Notes: generated by a model from the sequence alone, not told the origin. DNA of 64,000 nt from Lysinibacillus sp. FSL K6-0232 (GCF_038008325.1 NZ_JBBOYW010000001.1:2160001-2224000); one strand, 5' to 3'; positions 37,052-48,498 are shown, numbered from the stretch's first letter. Made by a program: numbers and translations.

Positions 37052-39376
37052 CTGAATACACAATATGAGAACTTGCCACAGGTGCTTAAAGATAAGCCAC
37101 AGTTTTGCTGTTGGAAATATGAAGAACGAAGTGGTAGAAAAACCAAAGTTCCCTATAACCCGGTAACAGGAAAAAGGGCAAAAGCAGATAAACAGGGTAC
37201 TTTTAAAGATTTTAGTTCGGCTGTAGCTGCTGTAAGTAATTATGATGGTATCGGATTTTTGGTAGGTAATGACATTTGTGTTATCGACTTAGATGATTGC
37301 TTTGATAGCAGCGGTAAGCTTAAGCCTGTTGCCCAAAATGTTGTAGAGGCTTTTAGTGGTTGCTATATGGAACACAGTCCATCTGAGAAAGGGTTGCATA
37401 TTTTCTTTAAGGCCACAGGCTTTAACTTTGACAAAACAAAATACTATATCAACAACAGAAAGCTGGGAGTTGAGGTCTATGTGGCTGGAGCAACAAACCG
37501 ATTTGTTACCGTAACGGGAAATATGTTTGCAGATGGTGATATAGCGGAGAAATCGTATGAATTACAGATGATACTAGACAAGTATATGTTGCGTCCTACC
37601 CCTGTGAAGCAAATTCTGGATGCAGAAAGTCAATCCTATTTGTCTGACAAGTCTGTTATTGAGAAGGCTTTAAAATCGGCAAACAGAGAAAGGTTCAAAG
37701 CATTATGGCAGGGAGATACATCTGGTTATGCTTCTGCCAGTGAAGCTGATTTGGCACTTTGCGGTATGCTGGCATTTTGGTGTGGCAGAGATGTTGGACA
37801 GATGGACAGACTTTTTCGGCAGAGCGGCCTAATGCGGGATAAATGGAATAGATCACAGTCCGGCAGTACTTATGGAATGATAACCATAGAAAAAGCAATT
37901 GCAAATGCTACTGAAATATATAAACCAGGTGGTAAGCGTTCATCAGCTACAGAAGATTTTGGAGAATGTTCCCTTGCTGACTTTAAGCCTGAGAGTAACG
38001 ATCGCTACCCTTGGACGGATATTGGGGCAAGCAGGCTGTTTGCTGATTATTATAAATCTTTTGCCCGCTTTGTTCCCGAAAGGAAAATGTGGTTTTGCTA
38101 TGAGAATGGTATTTGGATTCCTGATGTCGGTAATCTCCAAGTGATGGAAATGTGTAAATCATTGGCCAACCAACTGCTAACCTATGCTTTGACTATTCAG
38201 GATGAACATCAAAGAAAGGCATACATTGACTATTGCCGAAAGTGGCAGTCAAGAAGATACAGGGAAACGGTACTTAAGGATGCGCAGAGCGTATATCCCA
38301 TATCAATGGCTGAATTTGACCAAGACCCGCAAGTGCTCAACTGTTCCAATGGCACATTGTTTTTAACATCCATGGATTTTCAACCCCACAACAGCGAGGA
38401 CAGACTCACAAAGATATCTGGTGTTAAGTTTGATCCAGAAGCCAAAAGCGAGCGATGGGATAGATTTATTCATGAGATTATGAGCGGAGATGAGGAAAAG
38501 GCAAAATTCCTCCAAAAAGCCTTTGGCTACAGCATCAGCGGAGACACTCGGTATGAATGCCTGTTTGTTCTCTATGGTGCTACAACTCGAAACGGTAAAG
38601 GTACGCTATGTGAGAGCATTCTTAAGGTATTAGGCAGTTATGGCTGTACCGCAAGGCCAGAGACTATCAGTCTGAAAAAGAACAATAACAGTTCAAGTCC
38701 AAGTGAAGATATTGCCCGGCTTGCAGGAGTACGCTTTGTGAATATCTCCGAACCTAGCAGAGGACTTGTCCTAAATGCTGCACAGGTAAAAAGCATGACG
38801 GGTGGTGACACCATCAATGCAAGGTTTCTACACGAAAACTCTTTTGACTTTTCACCTAAGTTTAAGCTTTATATCAACACCAATTATCTGCCCGTTATAA
38901 CGGATATGACACTGTTTTCCAGTGGCAGAGTGGTAATTATCCCTTTTGAACGACACTTTGATGAAAGCGAGCAGGATAAAAACTTAAAACGTGAATTCGC
39001 CAAAGCGAAGAATCAGAGTGCTATCCTCAACTGGCTAATTGAAGGCTACCAGTTGTTAAAGAAGGAGGGCTTGACTTTACCTGATTCCGTTAAGACAGCA
39101 ACAGAGGCTTATAAGCGTGACAGCGATAAAATAGCATTATTTTTCGAGGATGCCTTGGAGGAAGGTCCTAACAGTGAGGTGCGGACATCCGAAGTGTATG
39201 CCCGGTATCAGCGTTGGTGCAGTGCCAATGGCTGTTATTCGGAGAATGCAAGAAACTTCAAACAAGCCTTAACAGCTATCGCCCGTGTAGAACGGAAACG
39301 ACCACGTTCTGGTGGTGGAATGACCACAATGCTTATCGGATATAAGCTGACAGAAGAAGAGTTTTTTCTTATTTAA
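37052..39376 (+). CDS. Phage/mobile-element primase with D5-type helicase
   Basis: About 774 aa. N-terminal bifunctional primase-like domain (GIGFLVGNDICVIDLDD with an acidic DLDD, and MEHSPSEKGLHIFFK) followed by a D5 N-terminal domain and an SF3-type helicase with Walker A GATTRNGKGT. Starts DNA replication of the element. The ribosome binding site AAGGAGGTG at 37037-37045 best fits the CTG at 37052 (LNTQYENLPQ...); the TTG at 37073 is the other option. No ATG lies in range. Base composition and relatives point to a clostridial-type element. Confidence 0.88.
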   Translation: MNTQYENLPQVLKDKPQFCCWKYEERSGRKTKVPYNPVTGKRAKADKQGTFKDFSSAVAAVSNYDGIGFLVGNDICVIDLDDCFDSSGKLKPVAQNVVEAFSGCYMEHSPSEKGLHIFFKATGFNFDKTKYYINNRKLGVEVYVAGATNRFVTVTGNMFADGDIAEKSYELQMILDKYMLRPTPVKQILDAESQSYLSDKSVIEKALKSANRERFKALWQGDTSGYASASEADLALCGMLAFWCGRDVGQMDRLFRQSGLMRDKWNRSQSGSTYGMITIEKAIANATEIYKPGGKRSSATEDFGECSLADFKPESNDRYPWTDIGASRLFADYYKSFARFVPERKMWFCYENGIWIPDVGNLQVMEMCKSLANQLLTYALTIQDEHQRKAYIDYCRKWQSRRYRETVLKDAQSVYPISMAEFDQDPQVLNCSNGTLFLTSMDFQPHNSEDRLTKISGVKFDPEAKSERWDRFIHEIMSGDEEKAKFLQKAFGYSISGDTRYECLFVLYGATTRNGKGTLCESILKVLGSYGCTARPETISLKKNNNSSSPSEDIARLAGVRFVNISEPSRGLVLNAAQVKSMTGGDTINARFLHENSFDFSPKFKLYINTNYLPVITDMTLFSSGRVVIIPFERHFDESEQDKNLKREFAKAKNQSAILNWLIEGYQLLKKEGLTLPDSVKTATEAYKRDSDKIALFFEDALEEGPNSEVRTSEVYARYQRWCSANGCYSENARNFKQALTAIARVERKRPRSGGGMTTMLIGYKLTEEEFFLI

Positions 39377-39649
39377 ACACAGTGTAGCAGCTTGTAGCAA
39401 GAAAAACAGGTTATATAAAAAATCGCTCTCGTATAGAGAGTTTAGTTTTTACCTGCTACATCTTGCTACAAAGCTTAAAACCACTAAACCACTGGATACA
39501 ACTCCATGTGTTAATACCTACCCCCTAGGGGAGTTCAAATCTCCACACCTTTTCATCTGGACAACGGGCGTGGGGCAACGCATAAAAAAACGCGGTTTCA
39601 AACGGGGTATATACCCCACAATCCATTTTAATTTAGGAGGTAAAGGATT
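39377..39649. other. Noncoding gap before the capsid gene
   Basis: 273 bp without a gene. It shows complementary elements (TGTAGCA...TTGTAGCAAG and CTTGCTACA near 39462-39472) and a small palindrome CCCCTAGGGG at 39522-39531. The upstream AGGAGG of the capsid gene is at 39634-39640. Confidence 0.4.
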
Positions 39650-40549
39650 ATGGCAACATCAACAACTTATAATAGAGCGTTTTGGAATGTTATGAAAGGA
39701 AAAGAAGAAAATAATCAAAATCTAAGCGAGGGCTTTGATAATGCAGGAGCCTATGTCGCACCAGATGAGTTCAGAGAAGGCTTTAACACTGCTTTGGCAA
39801 AGGAGAATATATTCCGCAGATTTGCTACTGTTATCAATCTATCTTCTGCAGAAGGTAAAATTCAAGCGGTATCCTCAACGGGTACAGCAGATTGGGTTGA
39901 AGACGGAGATCCAATCCCCGAAAGTGCCGATACATTTACACAGTTTCTAGTGAAATCATACAAGCTGGCATCTCTTGTCAAGCTAAACCGCTCATTCGTC
40001 ACCGATATGAACTTTAATCTTGAAAAATATCTGATGGGTGATTTTGCGAAGCGTTTTGGCAAGGCTGAGGAAAATGCATTACTTAATGGAAATGGCACAA
40101 CACAGCCAACAGGTATCCTTACAGCAGATGCAGATGTAACTACAGCAGACAATAGTACCATCTCTTTTGACGAGATTATCTCTCTGTATTTTTCATTAAA
40201 AGATGAATACCGAAATAACGCTGTGTTTATCATGCACGATAATACAGCTATGCTTCTTAGAACCCTTAAGGATACAAGCGGCAGTTATCTGTGGAATCCT
40301 TCAGATAACACCATCTTCGGAAAGCCTATAGTTACCTCTCCATATATGCCTACAGTATCAGCAGGAGCAAAAAGCATTGTATTTGGAGATTTATCATACT
40401 ACTGGCTGATTGAACGTCAACCAATAACGATAAAAAAATTAAGTGAGTTATATGCATTGCAGGGGCAAATTGGATTTTCTGCTTACGAGAGATTGGATGG
40501 CAAGCTAATTCAACCAGATGCTCTGAAAATATTACAAATAAAAGCTTAA
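39650..40549 (+). CDS. HK97-family major capsid protein, short form
   Basis: 299 aa. Clear HK97 capsid features: GAYVAPDEFREGF, the spine helix region DWVEDGDPIPESADTF, LLNGNGTTQPTGIL, and the C-terminal P-domain motif DLSYYWLIERQPITIKKL. The usual N-terminal delta/scaffold domain of about 100 residues is absent, and no protease, portal, terminase or tail gene is nearby. It follows the primase gene after 273 bp. Either a prophage remnant or a satellite that supplies its own capsid subunit to a helper; the sequence alone cannot decide. Confidence 0.88.
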   Translation: MATSTTYNRAFWNVMKGKEENNQNLSEGFDNAGAYVAPDEFREGFNTALAKENIFRRFATVINLSSAEGKIQAVSSTGTADWVEDGDPIPESADTFTQFLVKSYKLASLVKLNRSFVTDMNFNLEKYLMGDFAKRFGKAEENALLNGNGTTQPTGILTADADVTTADNSTISFDEIISLYFSLKDEYRNNAVFIMHDNTAMLLRTLKDTSGSYLWNPSDNTIFGKPIVTSPYMPTVSAGAKSIVFGDLSYYWLIERQPITIKKLSELYALQGQIGFSAYERLDGKLIQPDALKILQIKA

Positions 40550-40623
40550 ATAATGGATTAGGTACTGGGTCATCAATTCGGCTCAGTGCCAGTTCCTACC
40601 AACATCGGACAGGAGGTCACGAT

Positions 40624-40827
40624 ATGGAAAATCAAAGTAACAGCCGCACAACCAAATCCGATATCGGAGGTACGGTCTATGTGGTGGAATCACGAGTAAG
40701 TGATTCAGCAAAGGAAAGTGCATATTCCAAGCTGAAACGACTGATTACAGTCAACGCAAAAAGCCTTTCAAAGTTATCAGATAGTTCATATAAACCCACG
40801 GAAATCAACTCGACTTCTTCAAGGTAG
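40624..40827 (+). CDS. TnpW-like transposon-encoded small protein
   Basis: 67 aa. The pattern IGGTVYVVESRVSDSAKESAYSKLKRLI resembles TnpW-type proteins encoded beside large serine recombinases of Tn4451-like elements. ACAGGAGGTCACGAT places a good ribosome binding site. Its role is unknown; by position it may accompany the recombinase. Confidence 0.7.
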   Translation: MENQSNSRTTKSDIGGTVYVVESRVSDSAKESAYSKLKRLITVNAKSLSKLSDSSYKPTEINSTSSR

Positions 40828-42537
<1,710 letters not shown>

Positions 42538-42546
42538 ACGAAAAAA

Positions 42547-42583
42547 CGGCATAGCCGAATATCAACGACTATGCCGAATTTTT
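42547..42583 (+). terminator. Terminator of the recombinase gene
   Basis: Stem CGGCATAG / CTATGCCG with further inner pairing, then AATTTTT. The right end of the mobile block likely lies between here and 42637. Confidence 0.75.
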
Positions 42584-42637
42584 CAGGAATTAATAATCCC
42601 TATCTGACCGCTCCTAATGGAAGCTTCTTTTTTTATA

Positions 42638-45247
42638 TTATGAACGACGTCTAACAAATAGTAGCTTGTACCATTGATTCACAAGGAATGGGAATACGGA
42701 TAGACTATAAATGAAGCCTAGTTGAGCCAGCGATAATGGGGCAACCTCAAAGACCGTTGCGAGCATTGGCATCAATAAAACAGCATGTAAGCTTAAAACG
42801 CCAATTAAAAAGGCAAGCCATGTATATTTATTAGAAAATACACCAATCGCAAAAATAGATTCTTTAGATCGAGAATTAAAGCCATGCACTAACCTTGATA
42901 AACATAACGTTGTAAATGCCATTGTGCTTGCCGTCAATGTATCCCCTGTCGATAAGCCAATTTGAAAAGCAATAATGGTGGAAATCGCAATTAAAATCCC
43001 TTCAAGTACCACCTGTGTTGTAAATGCTTTATTTAATAAAGGCGTATGAATATTTCGAGGCTTGTCCTTCATCGTTTTCTTATTATTTGGCTCTAAGCCG
43101 ATTGCAATGGCTGGTAGACTGTCCGTTAATAAGTTGATGAATAATAGATGGACAGGTGCAAAAGGAACAGGCAAGCCTAAGATCGTTGCATATAGTACTA
43201 CAAAAATAGCGCCCGCATTGCCTGACAATAAGAAAAGAATAGCATTTTTAATATTTGTATAGATGCTGCGACCATTGGCAATTGCCTTGACGATTGTAGA
43301 AAAATTATCGTCTGTTAAAATCATGGAAGAGGCATCCTTTGCGACCTCTGTGCCTGTTACACCCATTGCCACCCCAATATCTGCTTGTTTCAAGGCAGGT
43401 CCATCATTAACACCATCCCCCGTCATCGCCACAACATGTCCCTTATCCTGCCAAGCCTTCACAATACGAATTTTTTGTGCAGGTGTGACACGCGCATAAA
43501 CTGTATAATCATGGATTTGCTCCTGTAGCTCCTTATCACTTAAAGCCTCTAATGCATGCCCTTCAATTGCCTCTGCAGGATTTCGTAAAATACCAATTTG
43601 CTGTGCGATGGCAGTTGCTGTAATTTTATGATCCCCTGTAATCATCACAGGCTTAATGCCTGCCTCCATACAGCGTTCTACTGCTGCCTTCGATTCTTTT
43701 CTTGGCGGGTCCATCATCGCGACTAAACCAAGAAAAATAAAATCTCGTTCAGCGCTACTATTAATCGTTTGCTGAGGCATTACTTCCTTATAGGCAAGCG
43801 CTAATACCCTTAAACCATTCCTTGAAAACTCATGATTCACTGCCTCAATTTTTTGACGATGCTGTGCTGTAAACGCAACAATACCTGCTGATGTTTTTAT
43901 GCTTGTGATTTTAGGTAGCAGCACATCCACTGCACCTTTGGTAATCATGATGAATTGCTTGTCCATTTGGTTCACTGTGCTCATTAGCTTTCGTTCCGAA
44001 TCAAATGGAATCTCAGCCTGCCGTGGGTATTGCGCTCGGATTTTCCCTTCATCTAAACCATACTGCTTTCCTAATTTTACAAGTGCAAGCTCTGTAGGGT
44101 CACCAATTTCTTTGTCATTACGCTCCACTGCATCACTACATAACAGTGCCTTTACCATCAGCTCTTTTTCTATTGGATTAGTTGGACTTAACCAGTCATA
44201 TGGAATCTTTTTTTGATCCACAAACACTTCCTGCACAATCATTTTATTTTCCGTTAATGTCCCTGTTTTATCGGAGCAAATAACCGAAACACTCCCTAAG
44301 CTTTCCACTGCATACAGCTTACGGATAATTGCGTTTTCTTTTGCCATCTTCTGCGTGCCAAATGCTAGCACAATCGTGACAATGGAGCTTAATGCTTCTG
44401 GAATCGCTGCAACGGCTAGTGATACGGCAAACATAAACGACTCAACTAAGGCTCGTCCTCGAAAAAGGTCAATGGTAAAAATAGCTAAACAAATTAATGT
44501 AATACCTAATGCTAATTTTTCACCAAATTGATCAAGATTCATTTGCAAGGGCGTTTTCTTTTCCTTTGCTGTATCAAGTAAATGTGCAATTTTGCCAAGC
44601 TCTGTTTGCATCCCAATCGCCGTTACAAGAACAAGTCCACGCCCATTTGTTACAAAGCTCCCTGAGTACACCATATTTTTCTTATCTGCAATGGTAATAT
44701 TACTTTTATAAATAGGCTCTGTACTTTTCGCAACAGCAATTGATTCACCTGTTAATGAGCTTTCATTAATATGCAAATTGTGACTTTCCAACAATCTGCC
44801 ATCTGCGTTAATATAATCGCCAGCCTCTAGTACCAGTATATCGCCTACAACAATTTCTTCAGAGGGAAGCTCGATTAGCTGATTGTTACGCATCACTTTA
44901 GCAGCAGGTGAAGTCAAGGCTTTTAGATTATCTAAAGATTGCTCTGCCTTAACATGCTGCACCGTGCCTAAAATAGCATTTAAAATCACAACAATCATAA
45001 TAACAATGGTACTTTCTACTTCCCCTAATAAAAATGAAACAAAGGCAGCAACAAGTAAAATAATAACTAGTAAGTCTTTAAATTGCCCGATAAAAACTGC
45101 CCATGTACTTGTTTTTTTCCCTTCCTCTAACACATTATAGCCATAGACCTGTTGCCTTTTTTGAACATCGTCATGCTGCAAGCCTTGCGTGGTGACATTC
45201 AATATTTTCATCACTTCAGCAGCCGATTGTTGATGATATTCAGTCAT
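42638..45247 (-). CDS. Calcium-transporting P-type ATPase (PMCA/SERCA-like)
   Basis: 869 aa P-type ATPase of the Ca2+ group. Motifs: TGES (actuator), phosphorylation site DKTGTLT, KGA in the nucleotide domain, and the hinge TGDGVNDGPALKQADIGVAMG. Ten membrane segments; metal-site sequences PEAL in segment 4 and NLLTDSLPA in segment 6 fit Ca2+ selectivity. Pumps Ca2+ out using ATP. Close in type to YloB of B. subtilis. Single gene between the mobile region and the third CRISPR array. Confidence 0.92.
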   Translation of the reverse strand: MTEYHQQSAAEVMKILNVTTQGLQHDDVQKRQQVYGYNVLEEGKKTSTWAVFIGQFKDLLVIILLVAAFVSFLLGEVESTIVIMIVVILNAILGTVQHVKAEQSLDNLKALTSPAAKVMRNNQLIELPSEEIVVGDILVLEAGDYINADGRLLESHNLHINESSLTGESIAVAKSTEPIYKSNITIADKKNMVYSGSFVTNGRGLVLVTAIGMQTELGKIAHLLDTAKEKKTPLQMNLDQFGEKLALGITLICLAIFTIDLFRGRALVESFMFAVSLAVAAIPEALSSIVTIVLAFGTQKMAKENAIIRKLYAVESLGSVSVICSDKTGTLTENKMIVQEVFVDQKKIPYDWLSPTNPIEKELMVKALLCSDAVERNDKEIGDPTELALVKLGKQYGLDEGKIRAQYPRQAEIPFDSERKLMSTVNQMDKQFIMITKGAVDVLLPKITSIKTSAGIVAFTAQHRQKIEAVNHEFSRNGLRVLALAYKEVMPQQTINSSAERDFIFLGLVAMMDPPRKESKAAVERCMEAGIKPVMITGDHKITATAIAQQIGILRNPAEAIEGHALEALSDKELQEQIHDYTVYARVTPAQKIRIVKAWQDKGHVVAMTGDGVNDGPALKQADIGVAMGVTGTEVAKDASSMILTDDNFSTIVKAIANGRSIYTNIKNAILFLLSGNAGAIFVVLYATILGLPVPFAPVHLLFINLLTDSLPAIAIGLEPNNKKTMKDKPRNIHTPLLNKAFTTQVVLEGILIAISTIIAFQIGLSTGDTLTASTMAFTTLCLSRLVHGFNSRSKESIFAIGVFSNKYTWLAFLIGVLSLHAVLLMPMLATVFEVAPLSLAQLGFIYSLSVFPFLVNQWYKLLFVRRRS

Positions 45248-45413
45248 TTGATTCTCCTTCCATTTTGCAAAATATAAAGACCCAATCTATTTCCAAGCAA
45301 TCGTATTTGATCTTCCATCTCTAGCCTCTTAAGGTAATGCACTATTCACTACAACAATCTATTCCTCGCTGAATCAGAGTATGCTAAGAATCGGTAGAGA
45401 AAATTGAGGCACT

Positions 45414-45445
45414 AAAAAAAGCATTGGGAATCACTATCCCAATGC
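45414..45445 (-). terminator. Terminator at the trailer end of CRISPR array 3
   Basis: Perfect stem GCATTGGGA / TCCCAATGC with 7-nt loop and a seven-base T-run on the minus strand, 28 bp beyond the last degenerate repeat in the direction of array transcription. Confidence 0.8.
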
Positions 45446-45473
45446 CTAATAAGCCATGATTTTAGTATTACTA

Positions 45474-45641
45474 TAATTTTAATTTATTTTTTGTATAGAG
45501 AATGACATGTTTATAGCTATGCAAATTTCCCAAATTACATAATTCCAATCTCCATTTTTGTATGCGGAGAATAACAGCTTGGCAAGGAGAGCAGAGCATA
45601 ACAGCCAAATTTCAATCCACTTTCTCCATACAGAGAAAGAC
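45474..45641 (-). CRISPR. CRISPR mini-array 3 (decaying, 3 repeats, 2 spacers)
   Basis: The leader-proximal repeat (45609-45641) matches the array 2 repeat at 32 of 33 positions. The next copy (45542-45575) is degenerate and one base longer; the last (45474-45506) keeps mainly the TATAGAGAATGAC end. Spacers are about 33 and 35 bp. No cas genes are nearby. It shares leader and repeat type with array 2 although 38 kb away. Confidence 0.78.
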
Positions 45642-45801
45642 TGTGAAAATGGCTGTAAAAGTGATATTTATGATTGATTTTCATTAAAAAATAAAGCTAT
45701 AAGGTAATATTAACCTAAATCAGCTTCCATTTCAATGGAAAATCACTTCAATAATCGGTGCGAATCTCCCTAGGAAATCATGTTTGCTTGATATTCGCAC
45801 T
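45642..45801 (-). promoter_or_regulatory. Leader of CRISPR array 3, duplicate of leader 2
   Basis: 160 bp, gap-free match to 7315-7474. The promoter TTGAAA (45730-45735), 17 bp, TAATAT (45707-45712) and the inverted repeat GGTGCGAAT (45757-45765) / ATTCGCACT (45793-45801) with 27-bp arm spacing are conserved; one end base of the right arm has changed. Confidence 0.75.
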
Positions 45802-45982
45802 TGCTATCTACCATGCGAAAATGCTGTTTATGTAGCACTCTGGCATTTTTAGTTCTCCCCCTTCAATTGAAGCCTCCTTTTCTTTATTATGACATATCTA
45901 TCAGCCTTATTATCAAAAAAAGATTGCAAGAAAATTAGTAATTTCCTAACTTTCTTGCAACCCTTTTACATGGTGCTTTAGA

Positions 45983-47176
45983 CTATGATGAATGATGCTG
46001 TGCTGATGGATAATTGATAGAGTCGTCCTGTGTCGTAGGCGCTCTTTTAATTGAAAAGATAACACAGCCTAATGCACAAAGCACGAGAAGAGCACCAAAG
46101 CTTGCTAAATGCATGGCAGATGTTGTTACTGCAAAGATAGCGCCGCCAATAGCTGAGCCTATGGAAATACCAATTTGTAGAGCGGCTGTATTTAGGCTCT
46201 GCTGAATATCCGAGGATTTTGGATCAGCTTGAATTAAATAGCTTTGTAATGGTGGCGTCAATGCCCAGCTCAATGCTCCCCATAAAACGGTGAATAGTAA
46301 AAAGAGTGGGAAAGCAATCGTTGTATACGGAATTGTAAACAGGACAAGGGCAAATGTAGATACAATTAGAATAAGTGCTTTATTTGTACCGATTTTATCA
46401 CTTACCCAGCCACCAATAGCATTCCCGCTAACAGAGGCAATTCCGAAGATTAAATAACAAATACTAATCCATGAGGCTCCCATATCAAATGCTTCTACTA
46501 AAAATGGTGTTAAATAAGCATATAGCACATAATGACCAGCTAGCATAAATAATGTTGTTAATTGTGCTGTTAAAATTTTTAAATTTCCTAATGATTTTAG
46601 CTGGGTTTTTAATGGCACAATTTCCCCAATCGGCATTCTTTCAAGTAGTAGTGCAATTAAAATCATGGAAATCGTTGATAATAAACTAATGCCTAAGAAA
46701 ATCGCTCGCCAGCCAAAAGCTTCTGTAATGAAAATACCCATTGGCACCCCAATTACAAGCGCAGAGCTAACCCCCATAAATACAAGACCTAGCGCTTTGG
46801 CACGATGTTTAGGCTCAACAATTCTTGTCGTAATCGTCAATGATAATACAATAACTAATGCGGTACTCATTGCTGTAAAAATACGTGCAATCATCACTGT
46901 TAAAAATGTTGTACTAAAGAAGGTCATGACATTGCCCAATGTAAAAATTAATAAAGAAATAAGGAATAAACGCTTTCTCTCTACCTTCGCAGTTAAAGAT
47001 AGTAAAACAGGCGCAGAAATCGCATAGACAAGGGCAAATATGGTAATTAATTGTCCTGCTGTTGCTAATGATACATGTAAATCCTCTGCAATATTTGGCA
47101 GTATCCCCCCAACAATCAATTCAACTAATCCTACGGCAAAGGTTGTCACTGCAAGAATATAAACTCTCCAATTCAT
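45983..47176 (-). CDS. pbuE: Purine base/nucleoside efflux pump (MFS)
   Basis: 397 aa with twelve membrane segments. It follows B. subtilis PbuE closely by eye: AVGLVELIVGGILPNIAEDL, SAGQLI-type segment, VERKRLFLI, AMSTALVIVLSLTI, and SSDIQQSLNTAALQIGISIGSAIGG. PbuE exports hypoxanthine and adenine-type purines. A purine riboswitch with an overlapping terminator lies directly upstream, arranged to allow transcription when the base is bound, the same ON logic as in B. subtilis. Array 3 lies downstream. Confidence 0.9.
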   Translation of the reverse strand: MNWRVYILAVTTFAVGLVELIVGGILPNIAEDLHVSLATAGQLITIFALVYAISAPVLLSLTAKVERKRLFLISLLIFTLGNVMTFFSTTFLTVMIARIFTAMSTALVIVLSLTITTRIVEPKHRAKALGLVFMGVSSALVIGVPMGIFITEAFGWRAIFLGISLLSTISMILIALLLERMPIGEIVPLKTQLKSLGNLKILTAQLTTLFMLAGHYVLYAYLTPFLVEAFDMGASWISICYLIFGIASVSGNAIGGWVSDKIGTNKALILIVSTFALVLFTIPYTTIAFPLFLLFTVLWGALSWALTPPLQSYLIQADPKSSDIQQSLNTAALQIGISIGSAIGGAIFAVTTSAMHLASFGALLVLCALGCVIFSIKRAPTTQDDSINYPSAQHHSS

Positions 47177-47228
47177 CGTAATCTCCCTTTCATAACACTT
47201 TCATTTTTGTAGGAGAATTTTTACAATT

Positions 47229-47335
47229 AAAAAAATCCTAACTACAAAGATGAAGCAAAGTTTTGTAGTCAGGATTTTATGGTTCCTGGTAGAGACCCTC
47301 AATCCATATTATTGAGGTTATACAGATCAACTATT
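47229..47335 (-). promoter_or_regulatory. Purine riboswitch with terminator, guanine-type aptamer
   Basis: On the minus strand: J1/2 TATAA, P2 CCTCAAT/ATTGAGG closing loop AATATGG, J2/3 GTCTCTACC, P3 CAGGA/TCCTG closing loop ACCATAAAA, J3/1 GACTAC. The base equivalent to position 74 is C, which predicts guanine/hypoxanthine binding; adenine aptamers have U. A terminator (47278 to 47229: AAAATCCT.ACTACAAA paired with TTTGTAGT.AGGATTTT plus T-run) uses the P3/P1 3' strands, so ligand binding blocks it. Confidence 0.85.
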
Positions 47336-47345
47336 TACTGTAGCT

Positions 47346-47374
47346 ATAGTAGCATATGAAAATTGGTCTGACAA
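47346..47374 (-). promoter_or_regulatory. Promoter of the pbuE riboswitch transcript
   Basis: Minus strand TTGTCA (47369-47374), 17 bp, TACTAT (47346-47351), placing the start a few bases before the aptamer. Confidence 0.65.
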
Positions 47375-47503
47375 CACCTTTTTCATAGAAGTTACTACAG
47401 AAAAAAATAGTTTATCAGAGAGAAAATTTAGAGTTTTCGATTATATTTCAATGAATTTGACCATACATAATAACATACACTAATGATTGAACGAGGTGAT
47501 TGT

Positions 47504-47587
47504 GTGCGCATCATTGGATTTGTTTGCTATTTTTTATTGTTATTTTATGGTGTCGAGATCATTATAGAGGCGCTCGCCGTTGAATAG
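47504..47587 (+). CDS. Possible 27-residue membrane peptide
   Basis: GTG start with GAGGTGAT at good distance; product MRIIGFVCYFLLLFYGVEII... is one hydrophobic helix with an acidic tail. A strong U-tailed hairpin follows 22 bp later, which supports a real transcription unit. Family unknown. Confidence 0.55.
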   Translation: MRIIGFVCYFLLLFYGVEIIIEALAVE

Positions 47588-47608
47588 TCATTATCATTCT
47601 TTTATAGC

Positions 47609-47650
47609 AAAGCGAATGGAGAAATTAGTCTTTCTCTATTCGCTTTTTTC
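47609..47650 (+). terminator. Terminator after the 27-residue gene
   Basis: AAAGCGAAT.GAGAAA pairs with TTTCTC.ATTCGCTTT, then TTTC. Confidence 0.8.
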
Positions 47651-47789
47651 ATCGTTAGCTTATAGAAGGTAGTTTGGGTTCTATCGTTTCAGAAATCTAA
47701 TAGCTTTAAAGAATCAATAAATACTAACGATATTAGTTAAGAAATAAAAAAATTCTGCATAGTAACACAGAATTTTTAATCAAGCTTTT

Positions 47790-48356
47790 TTATTTAGAGC
47801 CAACATGGAAATGGCTAAATGGATAGACGATTAATTTTGATTCGCCCAAAACAGCATCCTCTGAAATTAAACCATAGTGACGACTGTCGAAGCTTTTTAA
47901 GCGGTTATCGCCAAGCACAAAATACATGCCCTTTGGTACTTCTTGTTGATCGACTAATTGCTCTAGTGTAAAGTTTTCTGTAATGCGTAATTGACTAGGA
48001 TCATCAGTTTGACGATTTACATAATCCTCTGTATATGCCTTGCCATTTACATACAAAACATCATCTTTCATTTCCACTTTATCGCCTGGAAGACCAATTA
48101 CTCTTTTAATATATAATTCATCTTCTGTAGGTGATTGGAAAACAATTTGATCGAAGCGTTCAATTTTACTTGTTTTACTAACAATAATAATATCCTTATC
48201 ATGATAGGTTGGATACATGGAAGCCCCCTGTACCTTAATAGGCGTAAATAAAAATTGTTTACAGCCTAACACAACAATTGCTGTAATCACAATAATTTTG
48301 ATATAGGATAATAATTCCTTCTTAAAGCTGGTTGTTTTTTCCTCTTGCATGCTCAT
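47790..48356 (-). CDS. Signal peptidase I (SipS-type)
   Basis: About 188 aa from ATG codons at 48356 or 48350. One N-terminal membrane anchor, catalytic Ser in QGASMYPT and general-base Lys in YIKRVIGLPGD, and the late GDNR motif VLGDNRLKSFDSRHYG. Cleaves signal peptides of secreted proteins at the outer face of the membrane. A longer upstream frame has no ribosome binding site and is dropped. Confidence 0.92.
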   Translation of the reverse strand: MSMQEEKTTSFKKELLSYIKIIVITAIVVLGCKQFLFTPIKVQGASMYPTYHDKDIIIVSKTSKIERFDQIVFQSPTEDELYIKRVIGLPGDKVEMKDDVLYVNGKAYTEDYVNRQTDDPSQLRITENFTLEQLVDQQEVPKGMYFVLGDNRLKSFDSRHYGLISEDAVLGESKLIVYPFSHFHVGSK

Positions 48357-48498
48357 TCCCCAATACTGTTTTTTTATAGTATAACATTTTCTCTCCATTG
48401 TTGACGAAAGAATCCTATAAATAGTTGCAAACTCATAAAAAATAGACAAGGCTACAAAGTAACATTGTCTGCGTATCCATTATTTAACTATATCACAA

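Noticed and set aside
36710..37146. Two minus-strand open frames upstream of the primase gene
   Set aside because: No ribosome binding site and no family features; one overlaps the primase coding region.
39525..39560. GAGTTCAAATCTC, similar to a tRNA or tmRNA 3' end
   Set aside because: No other tRNA parts upstream; could be an old attachment remnant but this is not supported.
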